Shown in pieces: positions 10,901 to 20,891 of a stretch of DNA of 64,000 nt (position 1 is the stretch's first letter; each line of letters starts with the position of its first letter). Made by a program: the position numbers and the translations under genes. The notes beneath the pieces were generated by a model that was given only the letters and a program-made list of their open reading frames with translations, did no database searches and was not told the origin of the DNA. Source of the DNA: Dasypus novemcinctus (lineage: Eukaryota; Chordata; Mammalia; Cingulata; Dasypodidae); NCBI RefSeq assembly GCF_030445035.2, contig NC_080683.1:118405225-118469224 (forward strand). The letters run 5' to 3'.

Positions 10901-13900
10901 GGGGTTAGAAACTCGGAATGCAGACCACCCTAGATCTGTGGAATCAGAATTTGCATTTCAGCAAAATCTCCAGGTAGTTCAGATGTACAGGAAAGTTTGT
11001 CCTATGTATAAGTCAGACCCATTCTCATGTAAAGTGGATTATAGGAATTCTTTGGTCAAAATACATATACCCTTTTACTGGGGGGAGGGAGGGGGGAAAG
11101 CCAAGCCTGTAAACAAAGCAAATCCCCTTCTGAAGCCAGCTAGTAAAACAGGGAATGAATAGATGAATCTGGAACCTGGCAAAGTCCACGTGGACATCAA
11201 TAACCCCAAGATTCTGCCATCCAGAACAAGACTTCCTCTGGAAGCCAAGAGAAGCCCCGGATATTCCTCAAGGGCTTTATCATTGGGCCCTTCTCTGAGA
11301 TTGATGGGAAAAATAAGCAATCAAAACGGTGAACACCTGGAACTCCTCCCCTGCCATTACCAAAGGGGTGGGATAATCAGCAGTTCAAAGAGGCAGACAC
11401 CACGCCTAAGCTGTCTCTCTTGTGAGTGCTCCCACCTGTGGACCCATCCTGCCTTCTGCCCACTGCTATTGCCATTTTTCCTCTACCATGTGGCCACACA
11501 AGTAAACCTGGGGATCTATAACCTATAATGGGAAATTATAGTCTGTAAATAAGCCCACTTTATCACTTTTCACCCCCTTCCTCTCTACCTGGGACCCCAA
11601 TCTGTTATTGTCTCCCATTTCTTTTCCCTCGCTATCTGAATAAATTACTGATCTAACTTACACAATATGCTCTTGAAGTTCATTTCTGCAGCAGAGTCAA
11701 TAACCTTTTAAATGAAATCCAGTAACACATTAATGGGGGAATAGTTGAATAAATGAAGGTTCATCCATACTATGAAATATTATTTTGCTATTAACGTGAA
11801 ACGATTTCCATTGCTAGTGAGAAGAGCAGGTCAGACAGTGGCCATCTTTCTGTAAATAGGTGCATGCCCATGTTGGTGTGTGCAGCATTCAAGCAAGGAG
11901 GAAGGACCGGACATGCTGTATCAGCCAAAGGGGTACTGATGCAGAATACCGGAAATTAATTGGTTTTTATAAAGGGTATTTTTTTGGGGTAGGAGCTTAC
12001 AGATACCAGGCCATAAAGCATAAGTTACTTCCCTCACCAAAGTCTATTTTCATGTGTTGAAGCAAGATGGCTGCCAATGTCTGCAAGGATTCAGGCTTCC
12101 TGGGTTCCTGTCCCTGAGTTCAGCGCCTCTGGTTTCTCCACAAGGTCAGCTGTAGACTGTGAAGCTCTTTAGGCTTTGCCTCTCTCCATAAGGCCTGCTG
12201 CAGACTGTCAGGCGAACAGCTCTGTCTCTCTCCTTGGGGCTTCAGTTTAAGACTTCAGCATCATACTCCAACATCAAAATTCCAACCTTAATAGTCCTTG
12301 CATCAAAAGCTCCAACTCTGTCCTTTGCCATGCCTTTTATCTGTGAATCCCCATCCACCAAGGGGCAGGGACTCAATGCCCTGACGATGTGGCCCTATCA
12401 AAGCCCTAATCATAACTCAATCACTCCCAGGTACAGACCAGATTACAAACATAATACAATATCTATTTTTGGAATTCATAACTGTATCAAACTGCTACAC
12501 CCACTAACTTGGGTGACCTGAGTGAAGGGAGGGATCAGTCAAGCAAAAAGAAACAGGAAAAAAGGGTACCCTAAAAAGAGCCAATGGTATGAATTGATGC
12601 TACCTATGTATTTATGTAAACTATGTGGATCTAGATAATTTAAAAATTAGACAAAGATAGTAAGGTAAGAAAACAAGAACATTCCCCTGAACAAGCCAAT
12701 AAATAGGCTCCTTTCCTTACAGTAATTTCCTGAGGGCTGTTTGATGTTTGTAAGAGAAAAAACCATCTGGTTATCCTCTGAAATGCTTAGCTCGCTTCCC
12801 TTAGGTGTGTCTGTGGTGTCACACGGGTGAGCCAGGCCAGAGTGCAGCCAGCCTGCCAACACGTGACGCTGCTCCAGCAGGATGAGCACGAGGACAGTGC
12901 GCTGTGGACACAGCCTCAGTGGAAAGGAAGTGCTCCTTAAGGCTAAGCTTCACACTGATGATGTCTACTAAATTCCCTACTGCTGGGGACTAAATCACGC
13001 CCTCCACAAAAGGCATGTGCAGGTTCAGGTCTCTGGTCCTGTGGGGTGAACCCATTTGTAAAGAGGGCCTTTGAAGATGTTATTAGTTAGGGCAGGCAAA
13101 GGGGTGCTGATGCAAAATTCCAGAAATCTGTGGCTTTTATAAAGAGTGTTTATTTGGGATAGAAACTTACAGTTACCAGGCTGTTAAACACAAGTTACTT
13201 CCCTCACCAATGTCTGTTGCCATGTGTTGGAGCAAGATGGCTGCCGACATCTGCCAGGGTTCAGGCTTCCTGAGTTCCTCTCTTCCTGGGGTTCGTTTCT
13301 CTTCAAGCTCTGCTTTCTCCACAAAGCCAGACTATCAGGTGAACGGCTCTTCTCTTTTCCCAAAGCCTTTGCCTATGTTTAATGGAGACTTCTGTCCTTC
13401 GTCACTTATCTGCCTCTCTGTGTATTTACTTCCTGGGCTCCAGGATCTAAACTCCAACTAACTCTTCTGCCATGTTGTTTTCTCTGTGAGCCCCTATCCA
13501 CTAAGGGGGCAAGGACTCAATGTCCTACCAATGGGCCCAATCAAAGCTTTAATATTTATTTAATTATTCATTTATTTCCCCCTTCCCCTCCTCCTGCCCT
13601 GCTGGGTTTTTTTCTGTCTGTGTTGTCTTCTCTTCTCATTTTCTCTCTCTCATGAGGATTTGATGCTGGGGACCTCTGATGTGGAGAGAGGTGCCCTGTC
13701 AATTGTGCCACCTCAGTTCCTGGTCTATGCTGTGCTGCACTTTGACTCTTCCCTTGTCTTTTTTTTTTTTAAGATTTATTTTTATTTATTTCTCTCCCCT
13801 TCCCCCCTCCCCCCCTAGTTGTCTGCTCTCTGTGTCCGTTTGCTGTGTGTTCTTCTGTGTCTGCTTGTATTCTTGTCAGCGGCATGGGAATCTGTGTCTC

Positions 13901-16900
13901 TTTCTGTTGCATCATCTTGCTGTGTCAGCTCTCCGTGTGTCTGGTGCTGCTCCTGAGCAGGCTGTACTTTTTTCGCACTGGGCGGCTCTCCTTATGGGGT
14001 ACACTCCTTGCGCATGGGGCTCCCCTATGTGAGGGATGCCCCTATGTGGCACAGCACTCCTTGCACACATCAGCACTGCGCATGGGCCAGCTCATCACAC
14101 AGGTCAGGAGGCCCTGGGTTTGAACCCTGGACCTCCCATGTGGTAGGCAGATGCTTTATCCGTTGAGCCAAATCCTGCTTCCCTTCCCTTGTCTTTTGAT
14201 GTGTCATCCTCTGACTGCATGACTCTCTCGTGCAGGCACTGGATCACCATGTGGGCACTTGTGCTCACCATGCAGTGGCTCACCACACGGGCACTGGCAT
14301 GGGCACTGGCTTGCTGCGCAGGCATGCTTTCTCTTCTTCTTTTTCACCAGGAGGCCCCAGGGAACAAACCTGGGTCCTCCCATTTGGTAGGTGGAAGCTC
14401 TATCACTTGAGCCACAGCCACTTCCCTTAATTATTATTTAATCAAGTAAAAGTGAAACCTCTGAATCCAATATAATCTAATATGACCAGAGAGAAAGACC
14501 AGTTTACAAACATAACCCAATATCTGTTTTTGGAATTCATAAACAATATCAAACTGTTACACTCCACCCTCTGAATTCCAAAAAGATATTACAATATTAA
14601 AAAAAAAATTAAATCAGTGCAATGTTAAATACAGAATCATATCACACTCACTTCAAAGAAATAGTTTGTCTTCGGGCAAAGTTCAGTCTGCCTGTAGACC
14701 TCTGAAACTTACAAAACCATTTATCTGCTTCCAATGGACAAAGGATAAACATTTTCATTACCGTAAGGAGAATTTGGGAGGGAAACGTAAGGTAGGGTCC
14801 TCTACAGTTAAGTCAACCTGCAGGGCATCCTCCATTTGATTTCAAAGTCTAAGAGTCATTCTTAAGAAGATAGTTTCTACTCCCTGGGGCCACATGGGGC
14901 CCTCCCTTTCCACAGGCTTGCCCAGTGGCTTTTTTCTTGGTTCCACCCTCGTCAAGCTTCTGGGTGGCAACCAAGCTCCAGACCTCACCCTCTAAAAGCA
15001 TTGGGGTAATTGCCACACCTTACCCAATCTCTGGGTGAGACTCTTAGCCCCCCTAGTACAATGAAGTGAAGACAACATCCTAAATTTTGGCATCCAGGCT
15101 CAACCCTCTCAGAGCAGCAAGTTGGCGACCTGGCTTTCCCTAGGACATGGGGGACAGGTCCTCCCTCTCAGACCTATGGGGTGGTAATCTTAACCTCCCT
15201 AATCCTGGGAGGATATGCTCCACCCTCTCTGTACCCTGGGGCAGCAAAACTCTCCCTGAATATCAGGCGGGAACATCCAGGCTCTTCAACTGCTGGGGCA
15301 AACTCAGCCCTCTGTACACATGGGTGGGGTTCCTCTCTTGGTCCAAGGTGATGTTTTAATTCCAGATCTCAGCTTCCATGGCTTTCCTCTTAAAGCTGTT
15401 TCCCCTTCAGTCTCTCCCTTCCACGTCCCTTTTATTCCAGGCTGACAGCAATTTTGTTCATACAGCTCTCTCAAAAATTTGTTGATTTACCATATAGGAA
15501 GCAGGGGTCCAAGCCATCACACAGTAAGACTTTCCACAAGTCCTTCCTAGATAACTGCATTTTCCATCCTGATCCATATTTAGTTAAGTCCTCAAATGGA
15601 GCACTATCATCTGGGAGCTTTTTTCAAAGGCTTGGAAATTCATGGAATCAGTTTTCATTTTCTTTGTGTCCAAGGTTCAGTTCTCAGCTTATCTGTCTCG
15701 TCTAGCATTTTGCTTTAAGCTGCAAGGAGAAGCCAAGCCACGTTCTCTGGGTTTACTTTGGAAAGTTCTTCAGCTAAATGCCCAGGTTCACCGTTTTCAA
15801 ATTCTGTCTTCCATAAAACATCAGGAGTCAATCTTGCTAAGTTCTCTGTGACTTAAAAACATACCTTTCCTCCAGTTTCCAATAATAGTTTCATCATTTA
15901 CTTCTAAGGCATCATAAAAAGTCTCTCTAATGTCTGTATTTCTATCAACAGTCTCTTCAAAGCGTTATAGGTCTTTTCTACCAAGAAACTCACAATTCTT
16001 CCCAAAATTACCCCTTACCCATTTAAAAAAATATTCCAGCATTTTGGTAATTGCAAAAGCATTACCCTACTCTGTGGTACCAAATTCTGTATTAGTCAGC
16101 CAAAGAGATGCTGATGCAAAATACAAGAAATCTGTTGGCTTTTATAAAGGGTATTTATTTGGGATAGAAGCCCACAGTTACCAGGCCATAAAACATAAGT
16201 TACTTCCCTCACCAAAGTCTGTTGCCACATGTTGGAGCAAGATGGCTGCCGACGTCTATGAGGGTTCAGGCTTCCTGGGTTCCTCTCTTTGCGGGGCTTG
16301 TTTCTGTTTGGGCTCAGCTACTCTGCTTTCTCCATAAGGCCTGCTGTAGACTATCAGATGAATGGCTCTTCTCTCTTCCTGAGGCCTCTGCCTGTGTTTA
16401 ATGGAGACTTCTCTACTTTCTCACGTATCTGCTTCTCTGTGCAAATGATGAAGCTATTATTGGAAAACTAGAGGAAAGACAATCTGTGTTTTAAAGTCAT
16501 AGAAAACTTAGCAAGATTGACTCCTGATGTTTTATGGAAGGCAGAATTTGAAAACGGCGAGCCTGGGCATTTAGCTGAAGAACTTTCCAGAGTAAATCCG
16601 GGGAATGTGGCCTGACATCTCCTTGTAGCCATACATAGGGTAGGCCTCCATCTAATACGGCTAAAGTCCATATAAGCAAAGGAAATTGGACATGGAAGAA
16701 GCCATGGGGAGCAGCCAGAGACCGGAGGTCAACAGAACCCAGAAGAGAAGGGGGAAGACATTGCCATGTGCTGTGCTATGTGACAGAAAAGTCAAGGGAC
16801 CTGACTGCCAGCCAGCCTGGTCGATACTGCCCCTGGACAGAAGCATGTGTTCCAGCCTCTGAGACTGTGAGCTGAGAAATTCGTGTTGTTAGGGCAACCT

Positions 16901-19871
16901 GTTGTATTGTATTTGCTTTATTGGATAGGAAGCTAAGACCCCTACCAACTTGCCTCAATCAACATGTAAATGTCTTTGACTGCTGTTGGTGGTTCAGTTT
17001 GCTTTTCCCCTTTTTTCTACAGATACACCTCATGCCATGGTGGCACTTGAGTCTTTCTCTACTCTGATCTGTTACCCTTGAAGAGTGAAACAAACCAAAA
17101 AATATTCATTTCTCCACATTGCCCAAATACATCACAGAATACCAGACTTAACAAAATCAAAACAAAAACAAAACCCAGTTTCCTTTTGTAAATGAGGGAG
17201 CTTTCCATGTCCATTTTGCTGACATTGATTATAAAATACTCGCCCAATGGACAAGCTCCATCCCCTTCCCAGGAACCTTGAGAGCCCTAGCTGTTGTCTT
17301 AGAGATAGGGGATACTAATCTGATCAGGAGGAGGATCCTGAGGATCTCAGTGAGCCAGTCAAAAGGTCTCCAGTAGGGGAAGCCTTGATTGGCTTCCCAG
17401 TGGAAAGATGGCGACTTATGTAGCAAAGCAAATATGCCAGCACTGAAACCCCTCTCTCCTTTCAACACAGGCTCTACGAACACATCCGTGACCTCAGTCT
17501 TTTCCTCTTCAATGACACTTTGCTCGTTTCAAGTCGGGCCACATCTCATACCCCATTTGAAAGGACTTCAAAAACAACTTATCAGTTTGTTGCATCTGTG
17601 GCTCTTCATAGGATACTTGTAGAAGATATTCCAGATTCCAAATGTATGTATTTATTTCATTCCAAGAGATAAATATCTTTATTTAAAAAAATTTTTTTAA
17701 AGATATATTTTTTATTTCTCTCCCCTTCCTCCCCCCCCCCCAAGTTGTCTGCTCTCTCTGTCCATTTGCTGTGTGTTCTTCTGTGTCCGCTTGTGTCAGA
17801 GGCACTTGGAATCTGTCTCGTCCTGTTGCGTCATCTTTCTGCATCAGCTCTCCGTGTGTGCGGTGCCATTTCTGGGCAGACTGCATTTTTTTTTTGCGCT
17901 GGGCGGCTCTCCTTACGGGGTACGCTCCTTGCGCATGGGGCTCACCTACGTGGGGGACACCCCTGCGCGGCACAGCACTCCTTGCGCGCATCAGCGCTGC
18001 GCGTGGGCCAGCTCATCACACAGGTCAGGAGGCCCTGGGTTTGAACCCTGGACCTTCCATGTGGTAGGCAGCCACCCTATCCATTGGGCCAAATCCGCTT
18101 CCCAGATAAATATCTTTAGAAAGCTATATGATATAGAGCTCATAATAGTTTAAAAAGTAGGAAAATAACTGTAATTATCATTTGCAAGTCTGCAAATACT
18201 GAAATATTAGAATTTCATTAAACAACATACACTTTCATCTACTTCTGAAATAGCAAAATAAAGGATTGCCGGAACTGTCAGAAAGGTAAACTAGATGGGA
18301 GGAAAAGAGCTCCCAAAACTCACAAAGGTAGGCCTGACCCCTTTTCGTTTTGGGGACTCTACAGAGCAGCCTGACATGAGCCAGAGCTCCTCCCCACCAG
18401 GCCATACCGCCTCTAGACGCTAGTCTTGAAGTACTATTTGAGATTTTTATCTATTACTTTCCCATTCTACTAGGACCAGGTGATTATTAGGCATCTGACT
18501 ATATACTTAAGTTCATATTTAAGTTGGGAGCTTTTCCATAAAGCAATCAACAGACTTGCAAAGGATGCTTAGGTACTCAGCCTTTTCCATAATACTCCAC
18601 AGAAGGCAAAACTGTCATAGGTGGAACATAGGGCACTGGAATTAAGTATAAACCACAATGTAAACTATAGACCTCGGTTAGTAGCAATGCTTCAATATTT
18701 ATTCATCAGTTGTAACAAATGTACCACTCTAAGATGTCATTAATAGGGGAAGATGTGTGTGTATGGGGGGGAGGGGGTACATAGGAATTCCTTATACTTT
18801 TGATGTAATTTTTCTGTCACCGAAAACCTCTTTAAAAGTAAAGTTTATTATATATATAAAACAAAATAGAAACAAAAAAGCTAAAGGGAGGGGAAAAAAT
18901 CCTACCTGAAACTCCTGTGCCTATTTTTAGTTGCTATCCTACACTCTACTTCCCGGCCTTAAAAGGATTCATTTCTCTTTCCTGTATTTGTTAAGCCAGA
19001 CAGTCTAAATTTAACAGCTCTCATTCCAGTATTTAAATGCTACAGGATTTTTATAACTGGAATGAAGATCTCAGAAAAGGAACCTAAAAAAAAAAAGGGG
19101 GGGGTGTCGTTTAGCATTAGCTTCGCCCCATTTAAAATCTGAGACTGAGAGAGAAATGAACACTCAGAAGACACCCTCAGGTAAAAGGGTTAGTTACCCA
19201 TTACCACTGGGTATGTAAAAGACGTCGTGGAACTTGTCTCCTTACCCCTCCGTTCCCACAATAATCAGCTGTGCCTTAGGTCAAAACATTTTTAATCTAG
19301 CAGACAGGGGACAGCCAGCCAAGGAGGTGGTACTTAATTCTGCTGTTGGACCTTCTACCAAGGCTAGCAGGTCTAGCTCTCAGCATCTCCACCTTAAATA
19401 GCCATTAATAGAGACTTTACTGATTCCAGCTCCTTCTGGAGAAGCTGAGACAAGGAATTAGGGAACACTGCATCACTTCTCTTAGTCTTTAAACTTAATT
19501 GCTAATTACAATTAAAGTATAATATACAGATGGTTTTTAGCTTATATTTGAATTATTCAGTAATTTTAGGAAGTTACATTCAAAACTGGATCTGTATGTT
19601 TTCAATCCCTAATTTTAGTCTTCAAAAAGTTCATAAAGATGGCTTGGTCAATTCTTCCATATTTTCATTAATTTTAAAACATTTCCCCCTTTTCTTTTGA
19701 TTACTACGTATAAAAATTAATGTACCTCAAATATTTTTCACAGATATCAAGAATGCATTTATTCTTCATGGTCCAAAACGGGAATGGATTTGTGCTACGG
19801 AGACTGAGGATGATAAATTCTTATGGTTGTCAGTACTCCAAAATGCCATCAAAAGTAGAATGGAGAAGTGA
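4730..19871 (+). CDS. ECT2L: ECT2L (3' part): DH and PH-like RhoGEF region, eight coding exons
   Basis: ECT2L is a poorly studied F-box protein with a Dbl-homology (DH) guanine-nucleotide exchange domain for Rho GTPases; the F-box half would lie left of the window. Coding exons are 4730-4944, 5629-5776, 7027-7100, 7176-7332, 7946-8011, 8629-8717, 17471-17643 and 19744-19871. All have GT/AG borders, all phases join, and they give 349 residues with no stop before the TGA at 19869-19871. The family length is about 900 residues, so roughly 40% is present. The DH part starts at [18 protein letters not shown] and carries the CR3-like helix [19 protein letters not shown]. The last three exons form a PH-like fold ending in [11 protein letters not shown], where the Trp sits in the usual C-terminal helix. 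Identity comes from my recall of the human protein and from the tail-to-tail REPS1 neighbour. The gene appears intact here, but the first five exons are extremely GC-rich. Confidence 0.9.
5629..5776 (+). CDS. ECT2L: ECT2L coding exon: DH domain middle
   Basis: It follows acceptor ccccgtgcag and ends before GTACGG. It completes the split Arg codon, then reads [14 protein letters not shown] through [15 protein letters not shown] and ends in phase 0 (148 nt). The [18 protein letters not shown] stretch corresponds to DH conserved region 2. Confidence 0.9.
6041..6060 (+). repeat. G20 homopolymer
   Basis: Twenty G in a row in an ECT2L intron. The true length may be uncertain because such runs are hard to sequence. 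Confidence 0.95.
7027..7100 (+). CDS. ECT2L: ECT2L coding exon: DH domain
   Basis: A 74-nt exon between acceptor gcccccttcag and donor GTGAGC. It encodes [17 protein letters not shown] and then ends two bases into a Ser codon completed by the next exon. Its high GC matches its neighbours. Confidence 0.88.
7176..7332 (+). CDS. ECT2L: ECT2L coding exon: DH CR3 helix
   Basis: It lies only 75 nt after the previous exon, so the intron 7101-7175 is close to the minimum size. It encodes [19 protein letters not shown] and then [19 protein letters not shown], ending at GYVEQ in phase 0 before donor GTGGGC. CR3 is the most conserved DH helix. The Q of the common P-x-Q-R motif is Arg here; I believe this is normal for ECT2L but did not check. 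Confidence 0.9.
7946..8011 (+). CDS. ECT2L: ECT2L coding exon: DH to PH linker
   Basis: A 66-nt exon, 22 codons, phase 0 at both ends, between acceptor tttgttttccag and donor GTATGT. It reads [20 protein letters not shown] and ends at Pro. It is the end of the last DH helix running into the linker. Base composition is already less GC-rich than in the preceding exons. Confidence 0.88.
8012..8628 (+). other. ECT2L: ECT2L intron
   Basis: The first half, to about 8.35 kb, is GC-rich and the second half AT-rich, so the composition border of the window falls in and around this intron. No repeat or gene is recognised. Confidence 0.6.
8629..8717 (+). CDS. ECT2L: ECT2L coding exon: start of PH-like domain
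   Basis: An 89-nt exon between acceptor ttttatttcatag and donor GTAAAA. It encodes [19 protein letters not shown] and then [10 protein letters not shown], and ends two bases into an Arg codon. It forms the first strands of the PH-like module. It is AT-balanced, unlike the exons upstream of 7.4 kb. Confidence 0.9.
8846..8943 (+). repeat. C-rich pyrimidine tract
   Basis: About 100 bp of mostly C with T and some A, purine-poor, starting about 130 bp after an ECT2L donor. Low-complexity DNA. Confidence 0.85.
9350..9693 (-). mobile_element. DAS tRNA-derived SINE
   Basis: Same family as 435-838, with a body deletion. Flanked by the duplication tgccacttgtttt at 9337-9349 and 9694-9706. Antisense to ECT2L. 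Confidence 0.9.
9745..10430 (-). mobile_element. MaLR-type LTR, same subfamily as 1399-2062
   Basis: The + strand begins tgttttagtttgctcaaggc and continues with ggtagacttttataatggga and gagcttacagttctgaggc. The right border is unclear (about 10430-10530). Antisense to ECT2L. Confidence 0.55.
10880..10985 (+). mobile_element. MER5-like fragment
   Basis: Contains gaatcagaatttgcatttca and aaaatctccaggtagttcag, typical of MER5-type elements. No ends are recognised. Confidence 0.5.
11921..12505 (-). mobile_element. solo LTR, ERVL-MaLR type
   Basis: The + strand runs from agccaaaggggtactgatgc through gcaagatggctgcca to tttttggaattcataactg. It is collinear with the LTR at 13086 and with no internal sequence on either side. 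Confidence 0.7.
13575..14426 (-). mobile_element. older DAS-type SINE split by a younger SINE
   Basis: The head lies at about 14198-14426 and the tail at about 13575-13748; the middle is interrupted by SINE 13763-14183. The near-duplication taattattcattta / taattattattta at 13561-13574 and 14428-14440 marks its insertion into an LTR. Antisense to ECT2L. Confidence 0.75.
13763..14183 (-). mobile_element. DAS SINE nested in an older SINE
   Basis: Full-length copy with tail at 13763 and head at 14183. A perfect 14-bp duplication ttcccttgtctttt occurs at 13749-13762 and 14184-14197. It interrupts the SINE that itself interrupts an LTR. Confidence 0.9.
16445..16960 (+). mobile_element. MaLR internal fragment in opposite orientation
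   Basis: Bases about 16445-16640 match the reverse complement of about 15720-15905, inside the neighbouring provirus, including ttagcaagattgactcctga and ttcagctaaatgcc on the other strand. The match then runs on to about 16960 as probable further internal sequence. It abuts the truncated 5' LTR. No coding capacity is seen. Confidence 0.65.
17471..17643 (+). CDS. ECT2L: ECT2L coding exon: PH-like domain core
   Basis: It follows an 8.75-kb intron, after acceptor ctcctttcaacacag. It encodes [19 protein letters not shown] and then [19 protein letters not shown], a typical PH beta-sheet pattern, and ends before GTATGT one base into a Tyr codon. A full-length SINE was inserted about 40 bp downstream of the donor (17682-18103) without disturbing it. 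Confidence 0.92.
17644..19743 (+). other. ECT2L: ECT2L last intron
   Basis: Apart from the DAS SINE at 17682-18103 it is AT-rich unique sequence. I see a G-rich patch near 18765-18780 and a short AT tract near 18850. No gene is recognised. Confidence 0.6.
17682..18103 (-). mobile_element. DAS SINE beside ECT2L exon 17471-17643
   Basis: Flanked by the perfect duplication agataaatatcttta at 17667-17681 and 18104-18118. It sits about 40 bp after the donor of the PH-domain exon, antisense to ECT2L. Confidence 0.9.
19744..19871 (+). CDS. ECT2L: ECT2L last coding exon and stop
   Basis: Acceptor atatttttcacag at 19743. The exon reads [20 protein letters not shown] and then [20 protein letters not shown], followed by TGA at 19869-19871. 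The last helix with its conserved Trp closes the PH-like domain, so the C-terminus looks complete. Confidence 0.92.
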
Positions 19872-20307
19872 GGCTGGGCTTAAAGGAAATGGGTGCAGAT
19901 TTTCCCTGACACCGTGTATTATCTCTTCTGGAAGATTCAGCAAATGGCAAAGTCATTATCTGATATGAACGATGGGAGGATGAACTAGTGTGACTACAAG
20001 GTTCCTTCCAGCTTTTAAAGGCCACCGTCCATGCCGAAGCACACGGAGTATGATATAGGAACCATTTGAGTCCCAAATTTTGAATTTGTAGTTATTTTTC
20101 ATGGAAAATATTATTTAGAGTATTTGACTCATGAAACTAAGATAGCAAACATAGTGTTATGTTTAAAGTTTTGTTTTATGATCCAATGAGAAATCAGAAT
20201 GAAGTATTTCTTAAGTGATCCATCTAAGAAATATTTGCTGGTCATCTTTAACATTTTCATTAAACCATTATTGATTTCAAATGGCAATTTAGTTACTGAA
20301 AAACTTG

Positions 20308-20410
20308 TCATTCATGGTAGCAGATGTAGCTCAGTGGTTGAGCACCTGATTCCCATGTATGAGGTCCTGGGTTCAATTCCAGTTACCTCAAAAAAACAAA
20401 ACAAAAAAAC
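20308..20410 (+). mobile_element. short tRNA-like SINE in the ECT2L 3' region
   Basis: About 75 bp of tRNA-like sequence (tagctcagtggttgagcacc as A box, gggttcaattcc as B box) followed by an A-rich tail with no long body. It lies about 440 bp after the ECT2L stop in the sense direction and is probably part of the 3' UTR. Confidence 0.75.
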
Positions 20411-20813
20411 ATGTCATACTTAACATGAATGTGCTCCTTTAGAGACCACTAAAAATCACTACACCCAAAGAACTAAATGTTTTCTGTAATTTTCAAGTTT
20501 GATGTGTTTCTAAAATGAATCCTTACACCTTCCAAATGAAAAGCTTTAAAAATATTTATCATTGTTATGTTAAAAAGGCTTTTGAAGAAAAAAACTTGAA
20601 AAAAAAAAAAAAAGGAAACCTAGCAAAACTCACATACAAAATGGTTCTGTTTTAAAATAGAGAAATAGCAAAATAGGTGTTGAATATAGTTTTTTGGACC
20701 TTTAAAGTCTTCATTCGATTATTTTTAACAAACTGAAGCCATACTCTATTAGCAACTTGGAAACTTTAGTTGATGCAGGTAATAGTAATAATATTCTTAC
20801 CTAGTTAATGCTA

Positions 20814-20891
20814 AATAAAAATTATATTAATCTTGGAAGGCTTAGGTTGTCAGTTTCCTTTTTGTTTCATCTTCTTATTTAAGATAATAAA
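20814..20891 (+). terminator. ECT2L: candidate ECT2L polyadenylation signals
   Basis: Two AATAAA hexamers occur at 20814-20819 and 20886-20891, about 0.95-1.0 kb after the ECT2L stop. AATAAA is common by chance in AT-rich DNA, so the site is only a candidate. Confidence 0.3.

Larger units (their letters stand above)
13086..16440 (-). mobile_element. ERVL-MaLR-like provirus: LTR, 1.5-kb internal part, LTR
   Basis: Read on the - strand: a 5' LTR (about 16440 to 16090, its start missing), then aatttggtaccacagagtag, which fits a MaLR primer-binding-site region, an internal part of about 1.5 kb (16084-14564), and a 3' LTR (14563-14427 and 13560-13086) split by nested SINEs. The internal length is typical of MaLR, which has only a gag-derived remnant. 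I see many stops and no usable gene. It is old and inactive, and antisense to ECT2L. Confidence 0.7.
8718..17470 (+). other. ECT2L: ECT2L 8.75-kb intron filled with retroelements
   Basis: It contains a pyrimidine-rich tract (8846-8943), a DAS SINE (9350-9693), MaLR-type LTRs (about 9745-10430 and 11921-12505), an LTR-internal-LTR provirus (about 13086-16440) with nested SINEs, and an oppositely oriented MaLR internal fragment (about 16445-16960). An old MER5-like fragment lies near 10880-10985. No exon is seen. Confidence 0.7.

Noticed and set aside
15930-16337. Open frames over the MaLR provirus
   Set aside because: They are on the wrong strand for the element or short and broken; the element is an old relic with no usable gene.
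20308-20383. Functional tRNA gene
   Set aside because: The tRNA-like unit is followed by an A-rich tail and recurs elsewhere as a SINE head, so it is a retroposon, not a tRNA gene.
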